The notes under the pieces: generated by a model
What the model saw: the letters and a program-made list of their open reading frames with translations, nothing else
Database searches by the model: none
Told to the model about the DNA's origin: nothing
Made by a program: the position numbers and the translations under genes
In this document: piece by piece, positions 17,978 through 26,129 of the stretch
Numbering within the stretch: the stretch's first letter is position 1
Layout: each line of letters opens with the position of its first letter
Origin: Rhodospirillaceae bacterium
GTDB taxonomy: Bacteria; Pseudomonadota; Alphaproteobacteria; Dongiales; Dongiaceae
DNA length: 64,000 bases
Assembly: GCA_008012315.1 (NCBI GenBank)
Contig: SSEL01000014.1
Span: forward strand, 78,362 to 142,361
Direction: 5' to 3'

Positions 17978-18475
17978 TCAGACGGAGCCGTGTGTCGGCC
18001 TTTCCAACCATTTCCGAGCCCAGATGGGCGTCGACTGGAAATCACTTTCGGCAAGCTTGTTGGATTGACTGCTGCTGCGCCGGCGAATCAGGCTGAACGC
18101 GGCGAGGGCCGTAACAACGAGCAGGAAGGTGCGGGACAAATCATTGGGCCGGCCATTCTCCACTGCATCGACAGCGAATGCCTTCAACGGCAGCGCCATA
18201 TGCGGGACCGCCATATGCGTGGAAGCGAGATAGCCGGGAGCAAAGCGGGTGTTGGAACTCGCGATCATCTGGCTAACGGACGGCGAGGAGATGGGAATGC
18301 AGGTCATGCAGTCCTTATTGCTCGTTTCGCTGACGCGCAAAAGTGTCGATGGCTTCGCGGGGTAGTATTCAGCTGAAGAACCCACTGCGTTCGGTGAGGC
18401 AGCGAAGGAAGCGCTTGCCACGCCAAAAAGGATAACGAGCGAACCCGCACCGCTGAGCAACATCTTCTTCTTCAT
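17978..18475 (-). CDS. Small exported bitopic protein of unknown function
   Basis: This 165-residue protein has a signal peptide (MKKKMLLSGAGSLVILFGVA, ending ASFAAS). A Ser/Pro-rich region contains a CMTC cysteine pair near residue 56. A single membrane span follows near residues 112-130 (RTFLLVVTALAAFSLIRRRS) with an Arg cluster right after it. Signal peptide, low-complexity body, hydrophobic span and basic cluster resemble proteins carrying C-terminal sorting signals, but no PEP motif is present and 35 more residues follow. An AAGGAG site lies ten bases before the ATG. It precedes the EPS operon by 160 nt on the same strand. I do not recognise a family. Confidence 0.65.
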   Translation of the reverse strand: MKKKMLLSGAGSLVILFGVASASFAASPNAVGSSAEYYPAKPSTLLRVSETSNKDCMTCIPISSPSVSQMIASSNTRFAPGYLASTHMAVPHMALPLKAFAVDAVENGRPNDLSRTFLLVVTALAAFSLIRRRSSSQSNKLAESDFQSTPIWARKWLERPTHGSV

Positions 18476-18832
18476 ATCGGAGAAGCTCCTTTTGCTTCGG
18501 ATTGGATTTAAGACGCATGCCGTTCAGAACAGCCGCCAAATCTTGATCACAAGATCAACGTTTGTGAGCGCCGGAACTCTAACTGAAATGGGTTAGAGCG
18601 GCTGTGATAAAGCTGTGAGAAGCCGCGCGAACATTGTGATGCGATGCATTGAAAGAAAATGCAGATTTCACCGTAGTGTCACGAGAGCGTGTACATGCCG
18701 GGGACGCAAAGCCCGACGCACGGAAGGCTGTATACGGTGAGCGAAAGATTCTATCCAATCCCCACTCATTATTGGCAAGCCTACTACCCGGGTGTGGCGA
18801 GACGGATCGCGGAGAGAGCGTTCAACAGCTTG
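18476..18832. other. Gene-free stretch, 357 bases
   Basis: This stretch lies between the start of the small exported protein and the end of the ydcF-like gene. The part near 18475 must hold the leader and promoter of the minus-strand gene. The part from 18669 to 18739 can fold into a closed RNA-like structure on the plus strand. A 63-codon plus-strand frame at 18689-18880 is not convincing as a gene. Confidence 0.6.
18669..18739 (+). promoter_or_regulatory. Possible structured RNA with partial resemblance to a c-di-GMP-I riboswitch core
   Basis: CACCGTA at 18669-18675 can pair with TACGGTG at 18733-18739. Between them lie a short hairpin (CACG-AGAG-CGTG) and GGGGACGCAAAGCC, identical to the most conserved segment of many GEMM/c-di-GMP-I aptamers. 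The upstream GGCAAA segment expected in that class is missing and no convincing plus-strand gene follows, so this is a weak call. It could be a decayed element or chance. Confidence 0.2.
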
Positions 18833-19630
18833 TTATGGAAGAAATGCAGATATGCGACCGCTCAATCGATACGCCATTAACCCCAGCCATTCGTGGCTGG
18901 CGATATCACAATAGAGCCATCCTTGAGCTGCGGTATCGGGCAAGCGGCTGATGCTTCCTTCGGGGCCAGTCTTGTAGTCCGCCGGGTAAGGAACGACGGG
19001 AAAGCGCATGGCATCGAAGGCGCCGACGGCACGGGGCATATGGGCCGCCGAGGTTACGAGAAGCCATTGATCCGCCGGTTGCGGTCGCAGAAGCCTTGCG
19101 GCCTCGCGGGCGTTCTCATAGGTATCGCGGGATATGCTGTCGGTCAGCATACGGTCAGGGTCGATACCCATCTGCGCAAGAAATGCTTTCGTTGAGGCAG
19201 CTTCGCTCCGGTCGTCTTCGCGGTTCAGTTCCGGTGAGCCGCCGGAGATCAGTATCTTGGCTTCAGGAAACCGATGTGCGAGTGCGACCGTCGTCAACAG
19301 CCGGCCGGCGGCATGAGTGAGGATGGGACCGCTTTCTCGTGGTTGAACGGCAATATCTACACCGCCGCCAAGCAGAATAATGCCCGTGACAGGAGACAGA
19401 ACCTGCGGTACGGGATAGCGGTTCTCCAAGGGCATAAGAAGCCAGAAAGCCAAAGGGGACCAGACAATGGCCGCCGCCAGGCAAAGCCCGATGCACAACA
19501 GGGCGCGACCCAATGACCGGCGTTTCAGCAGTGTTAACAACGCGCCGATGATCATCATCAGCGGAACGACATTTGATGGGGTCAGCAGGAAGTCGAGAAG
19601 CTTGGCCGCGACGAAGAACATTGATCGCAT
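18833..19630 (-). CDS. YdcF/ElyC-like membrane protein (DUF218)
   Basis: The 265-residue protein has two N-terminal membrane spans (about residues 15-60, including FLLTPSNVVPLMMIIGALL and LCIGLCLAAAIVWSPLAFWL). A periplasm-facing DUF218 domain follows: GIILLGGGVDIAVQ, AKILISGGSPELN, DSISRDTYENAREAARLL and LLVTSAAHMPRAVGAF. ElyC and YdcF relatives are linked to envelope polysaccharide carrier metabolism, but their chemistry is unproven. It is read toward the EPS locus yet separated by 357 bases, so co-transcription is not implied. In-frame ATG codons lie at 19630 and 19621. Confidence 0.85.
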   Translation of the reverse strand: MRSMFFVAAKLLDFLLTPSNVVPLMMIIGALLTLLKRRSLGRALLCIGLCLAAAIVWSPLAFWLLMPLENRYPVPQVLSPVTGIILLGGGVDIAVQPRESGPILTHAAGRLLTTVALAHRFPEAKILISGGSPELNREDDRSEAASTKAFLAQMGIDPDRMLTDSISRDTYENAREAARLLRPQPADQWLLVTSAAHMPRAVGAFDAMRFPVVPYPADYKTGPEGSISRLPDTAAQGWLYCDIASHEWLGLMAYRLSGRISAFLP

Positions 19631-19813
19631 CTCTGGGTGAAGCTGAGCGTGCCGACAGCCTGCCGTCGATGATTTAATCTGACAAGCGCAAGGCTGCGCA
19701 AGGCATGGGGGTATTTACAATAGGCAAATAATCTTATAAAGGGTAATCAAGGATTGCTTTACACGCGTGAAAGTTTATTTCGTTTGCCCACTTGGTAGCT
19801 GGGGATTAAGAAA
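19631..19813. other. Intergenic promoter region of ydcF-like and cystine transporter genes
   Basis: This divergent region becomes AT-rich from about 19710 to 19800, where promoters of the plus-strand importer are expected. I see an 8-base direct repeat, GCGCAAGG, near 19685-19702. No riboswitch or operator that I can name is evident. Confidence 0.4.
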
Positions 19814-19939
19814 ATGAACCTGGCAAAACAGGCGAAATTGTCTCTATTCGGCCTTTGGGTGTCCCTTTATTGCAGAATATTGGCAGCCGGTTTCTGTAGC
19901 GTAATAAGCGTCAATAGATTCGAAAGGGGGTTTCCATGA
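19814..19939 (+). CDS. Possible 41-residue leader ORF of the amino-acid importer
   Basis: An ATG at 19814 opens a 41-codon frame whose TGA overlaps the start codon of the solute-binding protein gene (ATGA at 19936-19939). The peptide is hydrophobic in the middle and includes the stretch SLYCRILAAGFC with two cysteines. The overlap would couple translation of the leader to the transporter. With a cystine-type importer downstream, a cysteine-sensing leader is imaginable but is inference. No strong ribosome-binding site precedes it, so the frame may be accidental. Confidence 0.3.
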   Translation: MNLAKQAKLSLFGLWVSLYCRILAAGFCSVISVNRFERGFP

Positions 19940-20730
19940 ACTTTAAAACTCTGCGCCAGGCCGTCATTGCCGGTGTAACGCTGGTTGCGATGACGGGCGC
20001 TGCCGTTTCCGCCCAGGCCGCATCCTTGCTCGATGAAGTGAAAAGCCGCGGCACGCTGGTTGTCGGCCTGGAAGGAACCTATCCGCCATTTAATTTCCAG
20101 GATGAGAATGGCCAACTGGCTGGTTTTGAAGTCGATTTTGCCAATGCCGTCGCCGCCAAGCTTGGGGTGAAGGCCGAATTCCAGCCGACGAAATGGGATG
20201 GCATCCTGGCCGCGCTGGAGGCGAAGCGGTTTGACGTCATCATCAACCAGGTGACGATCACGCCGGAACGCCAGCAAAAGTACGATTTCTCGCAGCCTTA
20301 TACCGTGTCCGGCATCCAGATCATCGTCCGTAAGGGCGATGAGGCCAAGATCAACAAGCCGGACGATCTGGCCGGCAAGGCCGTTGGTGCCGTGGTCGGC
20401 AGTAATTATGAAAAATGGCTGCGGGACAATGAGCCCAAAGCCGATGTCCGGACCTATGACGACGATGCATCACGCGACCAGGACCTACTGATCGGCCGGA
20501 TCGATGCGGTGATCAATGACCGGCTCGTCGCGGCGGCCCGCGTGAAGCAGTATCAAGGAAAGCTGGCGGTTGCCGGCGAGCCCTTCGCCAAACAGGAGCA
20601 GGGGATTGCCTTGCGCAAGGATAACCCGGAGCTGTTGGCGGCTTTGAACAAGGCCATCGACGATCTGCGTGCCGATGGCGAGCTCGCCAAGATTTCCGAG
20701 AAGTGGTTCGGAGCCGACGTGACGAAGTGA
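19936..20730 (+). CDS. ABC importer periplasmic binding protein, cystine/polar amino-acid type
   Basis: The 264-residue protein has a signal peptide ending VSAQA (residues 1-29), then a family 3 solute-binding domain. KSRGTLVVGLEGTYPPFNFQ is the classic entry motif, followed by GFEVDFANAVAAKLGVKAEF, RFDVIINQVTITPERQQKYD and the C-terminal KISEKWFGADVTK. The sequence style is that of the FliY/TcyJ cystine-binding group rather than HisJ. AAAGGGGG lies six bases before ATG 19936. Permease and ATPase genes follow at once, giving a complete importer. The ligand is inferred from family resemblance only; other polar amino acids remain possible. Confidence 0.9.
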   Translation: MNFKTLRQAVIAGVTLVAMTGAAVSAQAASLLDEVKSRGTLVVGLEGTYPPFNFQDENGQLAGFEVDFANAVAAKLGVKAEFQPTKWDGILAALEAKRFDVIINQVTITPERQQKYDFSQPYTVSGIQIIVRKGDEAKINKPDDLAGKAVGAVVGSNYEKWLRDNEPKADVRTYDDDASRDQDLLIGRIDAVINDRLVAAARVKQYQGKLAVAGEPFAKQEQGIALRKDNPELLAALNKAIDDLRADGELAKISEKWFGADVTK

Positions 20731-20749
20731 TCTGACAAAGCCCGAAATC

Positions 20750-21415
20750 GTGACCTTCAATTTCGATCTGTTGGTGCAGTCGGTTCCCCTTCTTCTGAAG
20801 GGGGCCGGCTATACCGTTCTGCTCAGCTTGGGCGGCATGTTCTTCGGGCTGATCCTTGGGTTCATCCTGGCGTTGAGGCGGCGGTCGTCGGCGCCGCTCC
20901 TCAGCCGCCTGGCTTTTGTCTATATTTCCTTTATTCGCGGCACGCCGCTGCTGGTGCAGCTCTTCCTGATCTATTATGGCTTGCCGCAATTCGGCATCCG
21001 GCTCGACCCGATTTCCTCCGCCATGATCGGCTTCAGCCTGAATATGGCCGCCTACACCGCCGAGATTTTGCGCGGGGCGATCGGCTCGATCGACCGTGGC
21101 CAGCGCGAAGCCGCTTTATCGATCGGCATGACATCCTTCCAGATGATGCGGCGTGTTATTCTGCCGCAGGCCGCCAGGGTTGCTTTGCCGCCGTTGGGCA
21201 ACAGCTTCATCAGCTTGGTCAAGGATACGTCGCTGGCAGCGACGATTCAGGTGCCGGATCTCTTTCGCCAGGCACAATTGATCACCGCGCGGACCTTTGA
21301 GGTCTTCACCATGTATATCTCGGTCGCCCTGATCTATTGGGCGATTTCCGTTTGCCTCGATTGGACGCAATATCGGCTTGAACGGCGAGCCAATCGACAT
21401 ACCGTGGGCAAGTAA
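20750..21415 (+). CDS. ABC importer permease, polar amino-acid/cystine type
   Basis: The 221-residue inner-membrane protein is a HisM/TcyL-type permease. It has an N-terminal span (GYTVLLSLGGMFFGLILGF), the basic segment ALRRRSS, FIRGTPLLVQLFLIYYGLP and the coupling loop GQREAALSIGMTSFQMMRRV with ILPQAARVALPPLGN, the EAA motif that contacts the ATPase. The start is GTG at 20750, 19 nt after the binding-protein gene. A single permease gene implies a homodimer. It is co-transcribed with the flanking binding protein and ATPase. Confidence 0.92.
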   Translation: MTFNFDLLVQSVPLLLKGAGYTVLLSLGGMFFGLILGFILALRRRSSAPLLSRLAFVYISFIRGTPLLVQLFLIYYGLPQFGIRLDPISSAMIGFSLNMAAYTAEILRGAIGSIDRGQREAALSIGMTSFQMMRRVILPQAARVALPPLGNSFISLVKDTSLAATIQVPDLFRQAQLITARTFEVFTMYISVALIYWAISVCLDWTQYRLERRANRHTVGK

Positions 21416-21416
21416 G

Positions 21417-22187
21417 ATGAGCATGATCGACGTCCAGGGTCTGACGAAGCGGTTCCGTGAGACCGAGGTCCTGCGCGGCATTGATCTCAACGTGGCAAAA
21501 GGTGAGGTGCTGGCTATCATCGGGCCCAGCGGCTCCGGCAAGACCACGTTGTTGCGGTGCTTGAACTGCCTGGAGGCGCCAAGCGGTGGCCGCATCCGTG
21601 TCGGCGAGATTGAGATCGACGGGGCGGTTCCGCTGAACCGGCAAAAGCGGCGGGTTCGTCAACTGCGACAGCATGTCGGCTTCGTCTTCCAGAACTTCAA
21701 TCTCTTCCCGCACCGGACGGCCTTGGAAAACGTCATCGAAGGCCCCGTCATCGTGAAAGGGGAAAGCCGGGCCATTGCAGAAGAACGCGGACGTGACCTG
21801 CTTGGCAAGGTGGGGCTCAGCGACAAGCTGGATGCTTATCCGGCGCGGCTATCCGGTGGCCAGCAGCAGCGGGTCGCGATTGCGCGCGCCTTGGCGATGC
21901 AGCCGGATGTCATTCTGTTCGATGAGCCGACATCCGCCTTGGACCCCGAATTGGTCGGCGAAGTCTTGTCGACGATACGTTCCTTGGCCATCGAGAAACG
22001 CACCATGCTGATCGTCACGCATGAAATGAATTTCGCGCGTGATGTTGCGGATCGCGTGTTGTTCATGGATGGCGGTGTCATTGTCGAGCAGGGGCCGGCC
22101 AGGACGCTCTTCGCCGACCCGCAGCAGGAACGCACGCGACGGTTCTTACGAAAGGTGTTGCATCAAGAGGCGTCGGAACCGGCGTGA
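21417..22187 (+). CDS. ABC importer ATP-binding protein, polar amino-acid/cystine type
   Basis: The 256-residue ATPase has Walker A IIGPSGSGKTTLLRCL near residue 35, a Q-loop (VGFVFQNFNLFPHRTALENV), the signature LSGGQQQRVAIARALA, Walker B VILFDEPTSALDPEL and the switch histidine in LIVTHEMNFARDVAD. The chosen ATG at 21417 follows the permease stop by one base. The frame is open further upstream to a TTG at 21378 inside the permease gene, which is less likely. The 3' end overlaps the convergent cyclase gene by 25 bases. It energises the importer encoded by the two preceding genes. Confidence 0.93.
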   Translation: MSMIDVQGLTKRFRETEVLRGIDLNVAKGEVLAIIGPSGSGKTTLLRCLNCLEAPSGGRIRVGEIEIDGAVPLNRQKRRVRQLRQHVGFVFQNFNLFPHRTALENVIEGPVIVKGESRAIAEERGRDLLGKVGLSDKLDAYPARLSGGQQQRVAIARALAMQPDVILFDEPTSALDPELVGEVLSTIRSLAIEKRTMLIVTHEMNFARDVADRVLFMDGGVIVEQGPARTLFADPQQERTRRFLRKVLHQEASEPA

Positions 22188-23347
22188 GGCCGATCCGCTA
22201 CTGCGAACAGCTCGACCTTCTCGGCAAAACCCTTCAATTCATGAAAGCCGCATGACCGCGTATCGACCCCGGTCAACAGGCCGGCAAATCGGCGCGACAT
22301 CAGCAGCGGTTCGCCGCTGGAAGCACATACTGTCTGGATACGGCTGGTCAGATTAACGTCACGCCCGATGACGGTGAAATCCAGGCGATGCCCCGACCCG
22401 ATATTGCCATAGCTCGCGGCTCCATAATGCAAGGCAATGCCGGCGGATAATGTCGCATCCGTCTCCGACAGGCTGGCGAGGCGCGACAGTGCCGATAGCG
22501 AAGCCTGGAAGGCGACCGAGCAATTGCGGGCCGGATCATCGCTCACACGGAAAATCGCGAGAATGGCGTCCCCGACGAATTTCAGGACTTCGCCGCCATT
22601 CTCCTCGATTGCCGGCACGACTCGATCGAAATAGCTGTTGAGAAAATGCAGAATCCGGTCGCCCGACAAGCGGTTCGACAGGCCGGTGAAGTCACGGAGA
22701 TCGCAAATCATCAAGGCGGCTTCGATCGTTTCGACATCGTCGCGCCGAATATGGCCAGCTAGAATACGGCGACCGGTTTCTGTGCCGATATAGGTATCCA
22801 GCAGATTGGTGCTGCGTTCCTGCAGCATCTTGAGCTCGATCACTGTCCGCAGCGTCGGCATGATGCGCCGGAACAAGGCATGATGTTCCGGTTTGAAGCC
22901 ATGCTGCCGGGCTGTCGACACGCTGACGGCACCGACCCAGCTCGAACCGCTCAAGAGCGGGGCAAAAACCACTTCGGCCAATTGTCGATTGGCATAGATA
23001 TCATGAGAGGGCCAAGCATCCGTACCGAGTTGATTTGGTCGTATCGTGAGCCAGGTTCCGGTCGTCAGGACGTGCCGAACCGGATTTTTCTGCCCGAGCG
23101 TATTCTCAAAACCGTGCCGCCGGCTGATGATCTCAACAGGCTCCCCCGGCGCCCAAGCAATCGCACGCCCCAGAATTTCCGGATCGATCATGAAAAGATG
23201 GAATCCAAGCCGGTCTATTGGCAAACCCGCATTGACCAGGCGAACGCCAAGCCCTTCGACCAGATTGGCGACATCCAGATCGTGGCAATAGTCGCTGACC
23301 AGCCATTCGATGATAACCAGTGCGATATCTGCGATAGAAACGTTCAT
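22163..23347 (-). CDS. Class III adenylate/guanylate cyclase
   Basis: The 394-residue protein has an N-terminal domain of about 190 residues without membrane spans, GAF-like in length and position, then a class III catalytic domain. The two metal-binding aspartates are visible in ALMICDLRDFTGLSNRL and EVLKFVGDAILAIF. AGIALHYGAASYGNIGSG and DFTVIGRDVNLTSRIQ form the second half of the active site. AlphaFold-type confirmation is not available here. The predicted product is cAMP (cGMP cannot be excluded). The frame is open upstream to 23431 but ATG 23347 starts a typical sequence (MNVSIADIALVIIEWLVSD). Its 3' end overlaps the importer ATPase gene on the other strand. Confidence 0.88.
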   Translation of the reverse strand: MNVSIADIALVIIEWLVSDYCHDLDVANLVEGLGVRLVNAGLPIDRLGFHLFMIDPEILGRAIAWAPGEPVEIISRRHGFENTLGQKNPVRHVLTTGTWLTIRPNQLGTDAWPSHDIYANRQLAEVVFAPLLSGSSWVGAVSVSTARQHGFKPEHHALFRRIMPTLRTVIELKMLQERSTNLLDTYIGTETGRRILAGHIRRDDVETIEAALMICDLRDFTGLSNRLSGDRILHFLNSYFDRVVPAIEENGGEVLKFVGDAILAIFRVSDDPARNCSVAFQASLSALSRLASLSETDATLSAGIALHYGAASYGNIGSGHRLDFTVIGRDVNLTSRIQTVCASSGEPLLMSRRFAGLLTGVDTRSCGFHELKGFAEKVELFAVADRPHAGSDAS

Positions 23348-23573
23348 GGCTCGGTACTTCCCGGTGGATAGGAATCTGTCGGGGTGGCGATGAGAACCAA
23401 CGCCTCGGATGACGAAGCTTGTTACTTTCATATGACTGAATGCGGTTCTTCGCCATTACCGCGTATGCAAATGAGCATGCGTCTTTATCATAACTGGGCT
23501 GTCGAAATAGATATGACCGGAATAAATAGACGCATATTAAATAGTAGGCTAACGAATATGGTATTGTATCGAA

Positions 23574-24038
23574 ATGGCAATTTCGGATCGCAAAAAACGG
23601 CAATTGGAATTCGCGCCCCGCCTGAACCGGCTGGCGCAAGGGGTGCGTCGGGCGATTGATGACGAGCTGCGCGCACTGGGCCTGACTGACGCCACCTGGC
23701 GGCCACTGTTCCATCTCGGTCGGTTGGGCGATGGATTACGGCAAAAGGATCTCGCCGAGGCCTTGATGATCGAGGGGCCGTCACTCGTACCGCTTTTGGA
23801 TAACCTGGAAGCGAACGGCCTCGTCGAGCGCACGGAAGATCCCAACGATCGTCGCTGCAAGATTATCCGCATGACGACGGAAGGACAGAAAATCTACCGG
23901 CAGACGGCGGAAATCTCCGGCAAAGTGCTCGGCCGGCTGATGCGTGGCATTTCCGACGACGAATTGGCTTTATGCCACGATGTTTTCGATCGTTTCGAAG
24001 CCGCGCTGGCAGCGGCCAAGAGTCATGGCAGGGCCTAG
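23574..24038 (+). CDS. MarR-family regulator of the efflux operon
   Basis: The 154-residue protein has the winged-helix core of MarR proteins: DELRALGLTDATWRPLFHLG, then RQKDLAEALMIEGPSLVPLL as recognition region and GLVERTEDPNDRRCKIIRMT as the wing. Its stop codon is followed directly by the ATG of the FUSC exporter gene, so it is first gene of the operon and probably its repressor. Related regulators sense aromatic acids or other phenolics. The 226-base divergent region upstream, AT-rich near 23500-23570, should hold its operator, but I do not see a clean palindrome. Confidence 0.88.
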   Translation: MAISDRKKRQLEFAPRLNRLAQGVRRAIDDELRALGLTDATWRPLFHLGRLGDGLRQKDLAEALMIEGPSLVPLLDNLEANGLVERTEDPNDRRCKIIRMTTEGQKIYRQTAEISGKVLGRLMRGISDDELALCHDVFDRFEAALAAAKSHGRA

Positions 24039-26129
24039 ATGTCGTTGCTGCGTCCACTCGGGTTCGGCTGGTCGCATGCCGTCAGCACGGCAGTTGCCGT
24101 AATCGTCGCTCTCTATGTTGCCTATGCTTTGCAGTTGGAAAGTCCGTATTCGGCGGCGACCACCGTATTAGTCGTCACCAGCCCGATACACGGCATGGTC
24201 CTGGCCAAATCCGTCTATCGTTTCCTTGGCACGCTGATCGGCGCCATCGCCTCGGTTGCGCTCGTCGCCCTTTTCGCCCAGACGCCCGAGCTCTTCATCC
24301 TCGGTGTGAGCCTTTGGGTCGGGATCTTCACGGCGATTTCTTCCCTTATGCGGCGATTCCGTGCTTATGGCGCGGTGCTGGCCGGATATACGGTGACGCT
24401 CGTCGCTTTCGGCGCGGTTGACCAGCCGTTGCAGATATTCGATCTCGCCATGGCGCGCATCGCTGTCGTGACCATCGGCATCATCTGTTCGGCCGTGGTG
24501 ACCATCGTCTTGTTGCCGAATGCCGCCAATGCCGACCTGCCGGCAAAACTGCGCGATGCGCTCCGCAGCGTCGCCGAACTGGTCCAACTGGCGCTGTCGA
24601 ATGTGCCGGACGAGAGATTCGCAGCTCGCCGTTTGAGCATCGCGCAAAAGGTCCAGGCTCTCGATACCGCCCTCTATGCCGCCTCCGCCGAATCGGCGGC
24701 GGTTGCCGCCCGGTCCGGTTACTTGCGCCGAGCGATCGCTGCATTGTTCAGCCTGATCGCCGCGGCATCCTCCCTGCATCAATCCTCCGCCGTTCGGCGC
24801 ATCATGCAGCAGGTACCGGATGCAGCTGGCGACGACGTATATCCGCTATCCGGTCCGGGGGCGGCGTTGCGGGATCTCTTCGGCCGGACCTGCCGGCTGT
24901 TCGCGGCTTTTGCCGCCGACCGGGATCAGCGGGTTCATCAATGGCAACACGAAATCGCCAGCTTACGTGAGGGATGCACCGCCGTTCAATCGATCGACGT
25001 TGCCCAGGACAGGGAAGGGGCATATGCGGCGATGATCGTCCTTAATCGGGTGGACGATCTATTGGACCAGGCCGCTATCCTTGGCGAAAGCCTGCAAGCC
25101 TATGAGGATGAGAGCGTAAAGCCGATCGATGTCCGCTTGCCGCATCATTTGGACTGGATGACGGCGCTCATCAATGGCTTGCGGGGCATGATCGCCGTGC
25201 TTCTGCTGGGTGCCATCTGGATCTATACGGCGTGGCCCAGCGGTAGTCAGCTCTTCGGCGTCACCATTCCATTTTGTACGCTGCTCGCGGCCAGCGACCG
25301 CCAGCAGGGTGACGCGGTCGCCATGTTTATCGGCGTGTTGATTGCCGCGATTGCCGCTTTCGTCTGCATGTTCGGGTTGATGACCCAGATCGCCGGATTT
25401 CCCCTTCTAGCGCTCGTCATCAGCCCCTTCATCCTGATCGGCGGCTACTGCATGACGCGGCCTCGGACGGCCATGGGTGCTGCGGGCTTTCTGATCTTTT
25501 TCATGACATTCCTTGCGCCGCGCAATCCGATGCAATTCGATATGTCGGTTTTTCTCAACTACTCGTTTGCCTTCATTTTCGGTGCCGCCTGCGTCGTACC
25601 GATTTTCCGGGTCGTGTTTCCCCAGAATCACTGGCGCTCGGCGCTGAAGATCGCGGGGGAACTGCGGAAAAGCCTGGCGAAGGTTGCTGGCGGTTCCAAT
25701 GCATCGCGCCTCTGGCGCTGGGAACATCTGGCCCATGACCGGTTGGCGATGATTGGCATGCGTCTGCCTTTGACCGATCGACGCCGGCGCAAGCTGATCA
25801 ATGGCGGCTTTGCGACTGTTCGGATCGGCCGGGAAATAGTACGTGCGCGATCCCTGCTCGCAGGACTGACCTTGGACGAGGAAATGCAGAAGAAGGTGCA
25901 GCGGGCGTTTCGCGCGGTTCGCAATGTGGCCCGACAGCCCGAGGCGGCAGGTATTGCCGTTTCGCAGGCCGCCGACGGGCTCAGTTCACTCATCCAGAAT
26001 TCTCCCGTGCAGGAAGCCGATGGCCGCTTGTTGCGGGCAGTTGCTTCCCTGCGCGAATGTGCCGATTTGATTTCGCAAAATTGCGATTTCTTCGTGGCTT
26101 CCAGATTAGGTCGTGAGGCGGTCATATGA
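24039..26129 (+). CDS. FUSC-family aromatic acid/xenobiotic exporter (AaeB-like)
   Basis: The 696-residue inner-membrane protein has two blocks of hydrophobic spans. The N-terminal block covers residues 15-165 (VIVALYVAYALQLESPYSAA and later spans). The second covers about residues 375-530 (GLRGMIAVLLLGAIWIYTAW, FLIFFMTFLAPRNPMQFDM). Cytoplasmic regions separate and follow them. This two-fold layout is that of AaeB/FUSC exporters of hydroxylated aromatic acids. The next two genes are its usual partners, a DUF1656 (AaeX-like) protein and a membrane-fusion protein. Substrate is inferred only by family. Confidence 0.9.
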   Translation: MSLLRPLGFGWSHAVSTAVAVIVALYVAYALQLESPYSAATTVLVVTSPIHGMVLAKSVYRFLGTLIGAIASVALVALFAQTPELFILGVSLWVGIFTAISSLMRRFRAYGAVLAGYTVTLVAFGAVDQPLQIFDLAMARIAVVTIGIICSAVVTIVLLPNAANADLPAKLRDALRSVAELVQLALSNVPDERFAARRLSIAQKVQALDTALYAASAESAAVAARSGYLRRAIAALFSLIAAASSLHQSSAVRRIMQQVPDAAGDDVYPLSGPGAALRDLFGRTCRLFAAFAADRDQRVHQWQHEIASLREGCTAVQSIDVAQDREGAYAAMIVLNRVDDLLDQAAILGESLQAYEDESVKPIDVRLPHHLDWMTALINGLRGMIAVLLLGAIWIYTAWPSGSQLFGVTIPFCTLLAASDRQQGDAVAMFIGVLIAAIAAFVCMFGLMTQIAGFPLLALVISPFILIGGYCMTRPRTAMGAAGFLIFFMTFLAPRNPMQFDMSVFLNYSFAFIFGAACVVPIFRVVFPQNHWRSALKIAGELRKSLAKVAGGSNASRLWRWEHLAHDRLAMIGMRLPLTDRRRRKLINGGFATVRIGREIVRARSLLAGLTLDEEMQKKVQRAFRAVRNVARQPEAAGIAVSQAADGLSSLIQNSPVQEADGRLLRAVASLRECADLISQNCDFFVASRLGREAVI

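Noticed and set aside
1..18475. An exosortase (XrtA) gene in the EPS locus
   Set aside because: The neighbours suggest one, but no gene here has the multi-span, Cys/Arg/His exosortase pattern; the WecA-like gene is clearly a sugar-phosphate transferase.
18649..18951. Plus-strand reading frame of 100 codons, with a 63-codon frame inside (18689-18880)
   Set aside because: No ribosome-binding site, no family feature, and the right part lies antisense to the ydcF-like gene.
23432..23573. MarR operator between cyclase and efflux operon (ATGCGTCT and AGACGCAT)
   Set aside because: Exact eight-base arms exist but are about 45 bases apart, too far for one MarR dimer and compatible with chance.
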